Assembly (NCBI RefSeq): GCF_044197065.1
Contig: NZ_JBIQOI010000013.1
Span: forward strand, 29,040 to 93,039
DNA length: 64,000 nucleotides
Direction of reading: 5' to 3'
DNA from: Kluyvera ascorbata_C
Lineage (GTDB): Bacteria > Pseudomonadota > Gammaproteobacteria > Enterobacterales > Enterobacteriaceae
Positions 59,842 through 64,000 of this stretch are shown here, piece after piece (position 1 is the stretch's first letter; each line of letters starts with the position of its first letter). Below the pieces are notes generated by a model. It was not told the origin of the DNA. It did not search any database and was given only the letters and a program-made list of their open reading frames with translations. The translations under genes and the position numbers were made by a program.

Positions 59842-61173
59842 ATGGAATCTCTGTCCGCACTCTATAAAAATCATATCGTTACCTTACAGGAGCGAGCACG
59901 CAACGCACTCGATCGTTTCAAGCTTGATGCGCTGCTTATTCACTCTGGCGAGCTGATGAATGTTTTTCTGGATGACCACGCCTACCCGTTCAAGGTCAAC
60001 CCGCAGTTCAAAGCGTGGGTCCCGGTTACTCAGGTACCAAACTGCTGGCTGCTGGTGGACGGCGTCAATAAACCGAAGCTGTGGTTCTACCTGCCGGTAG
60101 ATTACTGGCACAACGTCGAACCGCTGCCGACCTCGTTCTGGACAGAAGACGTTGAAGTTATTGCGCTGCCAAAAGCGGACGGCATTGGCAGCCAGTTGCC
60201 CGCTGCGCGCGGCAACATTGGCTATATTGGTCCGGTTCCGGAGCGTGCGCTGGGCTTAGGCATTGCCGCGAACAACATCAACCCGAAAGGGGTGATTGAC
60301 TACCTGCACTACTATCGCGCCTACAAAACTGACTATGAGCTGGCATGCATGCGCGAAGCGCAGAAGATGGCGGTTAACGGGCACCGTGCGGCGGAAGAAG
60401 CCTTCCGTTCCGGCATGAGCGAGTTTGATATCAATCAGGCTTACCTGACGGCTACCGGTCATCGCGATACCGACGTGCCTTACGGCAACATCGTGGCGCT
60501 GAACGAGCATGCGTCGGTGCTGCACTACACCAAGTTGGATCATCGAGCGCCTGCTGAAATTCGTAGCTTCCTGCTGGATGCCGGGGCGGAATATAACGGC
60601 TATGCCGCTGACCTTACCCGTACTTGGGCGGCAAACGGCGATAATGACTTTGCTCAGCTGATTAAAGATGTGAACACTGAACAGTTGGCGCTGATTGCCA
60701 CCATGAAGGCGGGTACCAGCTATGTGGATTACCACATCCAGTTCCATCAGCGTATTGCCAAACTGCTACGTAAGCATCAGTTAGTCACCGACATGAGCGA
60801 AGAAGCGATGGTCGAAAATGACCTTACCGGGCCGTTTATGCCGCATGGTATTGGCCACCCGTTGGGTCTGCAGGTGCATGACGTCGCTGGATTTATGCAG
60901 GATGACACCGGCACACATCTGGCTGCGCCGTCTAAGTATCCGTACCTGCGCTGCACCCGTGTGCTGCAACCGGGCATGGTGCTGACCATCGAACCGGGCA
61001 TTTACTTTATTGAGTCTCTGCTCGCGCCGTGGCGTGAAGGTCAGTTCAGCAAGCACTTCAACTGGCAGAAAATTGAGGCGCTGAAGCCGTTTGGCGGCAT
61101 TCGTATTGAAGATAACGTGGTTATCCACGAGAACAATATCGAAAACATGACGCGTGACCTGAAACTGGCGTAA
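59842..61173 (+). CDS. pepQ: Xaa-Pro dipeptidase
   Basis: PepQ is a cytoplasmic dimetal prolidase of the M24 family that hydrolyses Xaa-Pro dipeptides; it can also act on some organophosphate esters. It has 443 residues. Metal ligands are Asp246 and Asp257 (LLDAGAEYNGYAADLTRTW), a His in HGIGHPLGLQVHD, and Glu residues in TIEPGIYF and GGIRIEDNV. It diverges from fadBA across 191 bases. Its stop shares one base with the yigZ start (TAATG), indicating coupling. Confidence 0.96.
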   Translation: MESLSALYKNHIVTLQERARNALDRFKLDALLIHSGELMNVFLDDHAYPFKVNPQFKAWVPVTQVPNCWLLVDGVNKPKLWFYLPVDYWHNVEPLPTSFWTEDVEVIALPKADGIGSQLPAARGNIGYIGPVPERALGLGIAANNINPKGVIDYLHYYRAYKTDYELACMREAQKMAVNGHRAAEEAFRSGMSEFDINQAYLTATGHRDTDVPYGNIVALNEHASVLHYTKLDHRAPAEIRSFLLDAGAEYNGYAADLTRTWAANGDNDFAQLIKDVNTEQLALIATMKAGTSYVDYHIQFHQRIAKLLRKHQLVTDMSEEAMVENDLTGPFMPHGIGHPLGLQVHDVAGFMQDDTGTHLAAPSKYPYLRCTRVLQPGMVLTIEPGIYFIESLLAPWREGQFSKHFNWQKIEALKPFGGIRIEDNVVIHENNIENMTRDLKLA

Positions 61174-61787
61174 TGGAAAGCTGGCGAATACCGGCCGAGC
61201 CGGTCACCTTCGTTGAAGAGATAAAGAAGAGTCGTTTCATCACCCTGTTGGCGCACACCGACGGGGTGGCGGCGGCCAAAGCGTTCGTTGAGTCAGTTCG
61301 CGCCGAACACCCGGATGCCCGCCACCACTGTGTGGCGTGGGTGGCGGGGAGGCCGGATGATTCACAGCAGCTTGGTTTTTCTGATGATGGTGAACCGGCG
61401 GGTACAGCCGGGAAGCCGATGCTGGCTCAGCTGATGGGCAGCGGCGTCGGTGAAATTACCGCCGTAGTAGTTCGCTACTACGGCGGTATCTTGTTAGGTA
61501 CCGGTGGGCTGGTAAAAGCCTACGGCGGTGGCGTGCAGCAGGCGCTCAATCTGCTAACAACGCAGATCAAAACGCCGTTAACCGAATATACTCTGCTATG
61601 TGAATACGGACAGCTTGCGGGCATTGAATCGCTGGTTGGGCAGTATGCCGGGCAGATTGTTGCCAGTGATTATCAGGCGTCGGTACAGCTCCGTATCGCG
61701 CTGCCGCAGGCAAAAGTGCATGATTTTTCCGCAAGACTGGCGGATTTTAGTCGTGGTTCATTGCAATTGTTAGCGATTGACGAATAA
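61173..61787 (+). CDS. yigZ: IMPACT/UPF0029-family protein YigZ
   Basis: A 204-residue cytoplasmic protein with an N-terminal IMPACT (UPF0029) domain (about 15-125: KKSRFITLLAHTDG, HHCVAWVAG, FSDDGEPAGTAGKPML, VVRYYGGILLGTGGLVKAYG) and a C-terminal ferredoxin-like domain. The eukaryotic relatives regulate GCN2. The bacterial role is unknown, with ribosome or elongation-factor association proposed from structure. It overlaps pepQ and is followed by trkH at 43 bases. Confidence 0.94.
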   Translation: MESWRIPAEPVTFVEEIKKSRFITLLAHTDGVAAAKAFVESVRAEHPDARHHCVAWVAGRPDDSQQLGFSDDGEPAGTAGKPMLAQLMGSGVGEITAVVVRYYGGILLGTGGLVKAYGGGVQQALNLLTTQIKTPLTEYTLLCEYGQLAGIESLVGQYAGQIVASDYQASVQLRIALPQAKVHDFSARLADFSRGSLQLLAIDE

Positions 61788-61830
61788 TCCCCCTCCTGAC
61801 TTTTTTTGATTATCAAAGGACGCGCCGGAA

Positions 61831-63282
61831 ATGCATTTTCGTGCCATTACTCGAATTGTTGGACTTCTGGTCATCTTATTCTCGGGGACAATGATCCTCC
61901 CGGGATTGGTGGCTTTGATTTACCGCGATGGCGCCGGGCGCGCATTTACTCAAACCTTTTTTGTCGCGCTGGTGATTGGTTCGCTGTTGTGGTGGCCGAA
62001 CCGTCGGGAGAAGGGCGAACTGAAATCCCGTGAAGGCTTCCTGATTGTCGTCCTGTTCTGGACGGTGCTGGGCAGTGTGGGTGCGCTACCTTTTATCTTC
62101 TCTGAACAGCCGAACCTGACGGTTACCGATGCGTTCTTTGAATCGTTCTCTGGGTTAACGACCACCGGGGCGACAACGCTGGTGGGGCTGGACTCGCTGC
62201 CCCACGCGATTCTCTTCTATCGACAGATGCTGCAGTGGTTCGGCGGGATGGGGATCATTGTGCTGGCGGTAGCTATCCTGCCTATTCTTGGCGTCGGTGG
62301 GATGCAGCTATATAGAGCGGAAATGCCCGGGCCGCTGAAAGACAACAAGATGCGCCCGCGAATTGCCGAAACGGCGAAAACGCTGTGGCTCATCTATGTA
62401 CTGTTGACTGTCGCCTGTGCGCTGGCCCTGTGGTTTGCCGGGATGCCCGCGTTCGATGCGATTGGCCACAGCTTTGCGACGATCGCCATCGGCGGCTTCT
62501 CCACGCACGACGCCAGCGTCGGCTTCTTTAATAGTCCCACCATCAATACCATCATTGCTATCTTCCTGCTGATCTCCGGCTGTAACTACGGCCTGCACTT
62601 CTCTTTATTAAGCGGACGTAGCCTGAAGGTGTATTGGCGTGACCCGGAATTCCGCATGTTTATCGGTGTGCAGCTGACGCTGGTGATTATCTGTACCCTG
62701 GTGCTGTGGTTCCATGACATCTATAGCTCGGCGGTGACGACGCTAAACCAGGCGTTCTTCCAGGTGGTCTCGATGGCGACGACCGCGGGCTTCACTACCG
62801 ACAGCATTGCGCGCTGGCCGCTGTTCCTGCCGGTTCTTCTTTTATGTTCGGCCTTTATCGGCGGCTGTGCGGGCTCAACGGGCGGTGGTTTGAAGGTCAT
62901 TCGTATCCTGCTGCTGTTTAAGCAGGGTAACCGCGAGCTGAAACGCCTCGTCCACCCGAATGCGGTATACAGCATTAAGCTGGGTAACCGTGCGCTGCCG
63001 GAACGTATCCTTGAAGCGGTATGGGGATTCTTCTCCGCCTACGCGCTGGTCTTTATTATTAGCATGTTGGCAATCATCGCTACCGGGGTAGATGACTTCT
63101 CCGCGTTCGCGTCCGTCGTGGCGACGTTAAATAACCTCGGCCCTGGGCTGGGGGTAGTGGCGGATAACTTTGCCAGTATGAACCCGGTGGCGAAGTGGAT
63201 CCTGATTGCGAATATGCTGTTTGGTCGTCTTGAAGTCTTTACGCTGCTGGTGCTGTTTACCCCAACATTCTGGCGCGAATAA
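61831..63282 (+). CDS. trkH: Trk system potassium-uptake membrane subunit
   Basis: TrkH is the K+-conducting subunit of the constitutive Trk system; it works with the NAD-binding regulator TrkA. It has 483 residues. Four pore-loop repeats with filter glycines can be read: SGLTTTGATTL (about 110-120), TIAIGGFSTHD (about 219-229), MATTAGFTTD (about 314-323) and NNLGPGLGVV (about 431-440). It starts at the ATG after AAGGACGCGCCGGAA and is 12 bases upstream of hemG. Confidence 0.96.
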   Translation: MHFRAITRIVGLLVILFSGTMILPGLVALIYRDGAGRAFTQTFFVALVIGSLLWWPNRREKGELKSREGFLIVVLFWTVLGSVGALPFIFSEQPNLTVTDAFFESFSGLTTTGATTLVGLDSLPHAILFYRQMLQWFGGMGIIVLAVAILPILGVGGMQLYRAEMPGPLKDNKMRPRIAETAKTLWLIYVLLTVACALALWFAGMPAFDAIGHSFATIAIGGFSTHDASVGFFNSPTINTIIAIFLLISGCNYGLHFSLLSGRSLKVYWRDPEFRMFIGVQLTLVIICTLVLWFHDIYSSAVTTLNQAFFQVVSMATTAGFTTDSIARWPLFLPVLLLCSAFIGGCAGSTGGGLKVIRILLLFKQGNRELKRLVHPNAVYSIKLGNRALPERILEAVWGFFSAYALVFIISMLAIIATGVDDFSAFASVVATLNNLGPGLGVVADNFASMNPVAKWILIANMLFGRLEVFTLLVLFTPTFWRE

Positions 63283-63294
63283 CAGGAGTCAGCG

Positions 63295-63828
63295 TTGAAA
63301 ACATTAATGCTCTTTTCTACCCGTGATGGGCAGACGCGCGAAATTGCGGCCTATCTTTGCTCACAGCTCAGCGAGCTGGGCGTGGATACCGCGATGGTCG
63401 ATTTGAATCGTACGGAAAGTATTGATTGGCAGCTGTATGACCGGGTGGTGATTGGCGCGTCTATTCGCTACGGGCATTTCCATCCTGCGCTCGATCGTTT
63501 TGTTAAGAAGAACACGGCGGCGCTGCAGGCGATTCCGAGCGCGTTTTTCGCGGTCAATCTGGTAGCACGTAAACCGGAGAAGCGTTCTCCGCAAACTAAT
63601 AGCTATACGCGTAAGTTCCTACTGCGTTCACCATGGCAGCCAGACACCTGCGCGGTGTTCGCTGGCGCGCTACGTTACCCTCGCTATCGCTGGTTTGACC
63701 GCTTTATGATTCGCCTCATTATGAAGATGACCGGTGGGGAAACGGATACCAGTAAAGAAGTGGTGTATACCGACTGGGAGCAGGTAGCTGGTTTTGCCAA
63801 AGAATTAGCGCAACTTTCACGCAAATAG
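63295..63828 (+). CDS. hemG: Menaquinone/quinone-dependent protoporphyrinogen oxidase
   Basis: HemG is a flavodoxin-like FMN enzyme that oxidises protoporphyrinogen IX to protoporphyrin IX, passing electrons to the respiratory quinones. It begins at a TTG at 63295 after AGGAG and has 177 residues (181 in E. coli). The flavodoxin phosphate loop FSTRDGQTREIA lies at residues 6-17, the conserved VVIGASIRYGHFHPAL near 51-66, and the HemG-specific insert NLVARKPEKRSPQTNSY near 90-106. The rRNA operon promoter follows after about 60 bases. Confidence 0.95.
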   Translation: MKTLMLFSTRDGQTREIAAYLCSQLSELGVDTAMVDLNRTESIDWQLYDRVVIGASIRYGHFHPALDRFVKKNTAALQAIPSAFFAVNLVARKPEKRSPQTNSYTRKFLLRSPWQPDTCAVFAGALRYPRYRWFDRFMIRLIMKMTGGETDTSKEVVYTDWEQVAGFAKELAQLSRK

Positions 63829-63889
63829 GGCGCTAAATCGGCGCATTGTCTGGAAATTGAGCGAACGAAAAGTTTTTTCAGATTTTTGC

Positions 63890-63917
63890 TTGCGGGATCT
63901 CAATTACTCCCTATAAT
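63890..63917 (+). promoter_or_regulatory. P1 promoter of a ribosomal RNA operon (rrnA position)
   Basis: TATAAT (63912-63917) with the characteristic TTACTCCC before it and a GC-rich discriminator (GCGGCCCC) after it. The -35 at the standard 16-base spacing is TTGCGG (63890-63895), where E. coli P1 promoters have TTGTCA. The T-rich stretch upstream (AGTTTTTTCAGATTTTT) fits an UP element. The leader ACGGAACAACGGCAAACAAG and GCCGCCGGGTCAGCG downstream matches rrn leaders. The 16S gene lies beyond base 64000. Confidence 0.88.
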
Positions 63918-64000
63918 GCGGCCCCACTGAGACGGAACAACGGCAAACAAGCCGCCGGGTCAGCGAGGTTCTCCTGAGAATCTCGACAGAGAAAAGCGAA

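Overview
This window is chromosomal DNA of a member of the Enterobacteriaceae. Gene order, protein lengths and residue-level similarity closely follow the Escherichia coli region from rffH to the rrnA ribosomal RNA operon. Some details fit an Enterobacter/Leclercia/Lelliottia-like genome better than E. coli itself: the yigE, yigF and yigG genes beside corA are missing, the proline tRNA gene is duplicated, and an adhesin locus sits between rhtB and pldB. The genus is an inference from memory of protein sequences. There are no transposases, integrases, CRISPR arrays or prophage genes.

Layout. (1) 1-6758: the distal part of the enterobacterial common antigen (ECA) cluster, rffH(partial)-wecD-wecE-wzxE-wecF-wzyE-wecG, tightly overlapped and all on +. 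(2) 6992-9115: the transporter yifK and a tRNA operon, argX-hisR-leuT-proM, with a second tandem proM. (3) 9224-9429: the small RNA GlmZ. (4) 9525-14038: hemCDXY on the minus strand, divergent from cyaA across a shared control region with a CRP site. (5) 14039-24056: cyaA, cyaY (minus), lptM(yifL)-dapF-yigA-xerC-yigB-uvrD (LexA box before uvrD), then corA behind a long leader with a small upstream ORF. (6) 24151-30028: rarD and yigI (minus), pldA, recQ, rhtC, and rhtB (minus).

(7) 30201-38060 is the accessory part, all on the minus strand. In transcription order it holds a stand-alone CadC-like winged-helix regulator, an exported helical-repeat protein, a 1361-residue YadA-type trimeric autotransporter adhesin, a BamE-like/OmpA-like lipoprotein resembling the peptidoglycan-anchored adhesin partner TpgA of Acinetobacter, and an exported protein of unknown function. 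The regulator end is AT-rich and looks laterally acquired. The adhesin has an in-frame repeat array with a 224-residue period. This is the most novel part of the window.

(8) 38061-44221: pldB-yigL-yigM, then metR/metE diverging across MetR and MetJ sites. (9) 44267-53681: ysgA, udp (two CRP sites), rmuC, the ubiquinone genes ubiE-ubiJ-ubiB, the twin-arginine translocase genes tatABC, tatD and rfaH. (10) 53845-63828: ubiD-fre, fadBA (minus) with a FadR operator, pepQ-yigZ-trkH-hemG. The last 170 bases carry the P1 promoter of a ribosomal RNA operon; its 16S gene lies beyond the window.

Functional themes are envelope polysaccharide (ECA), haem synthesis, ubiquinone synthesis, methionine synthesis, fatty-acid oxidation, protein export and stable-RNA synthesis, with one surface-adhesion locus inserted into this conserved backbone.
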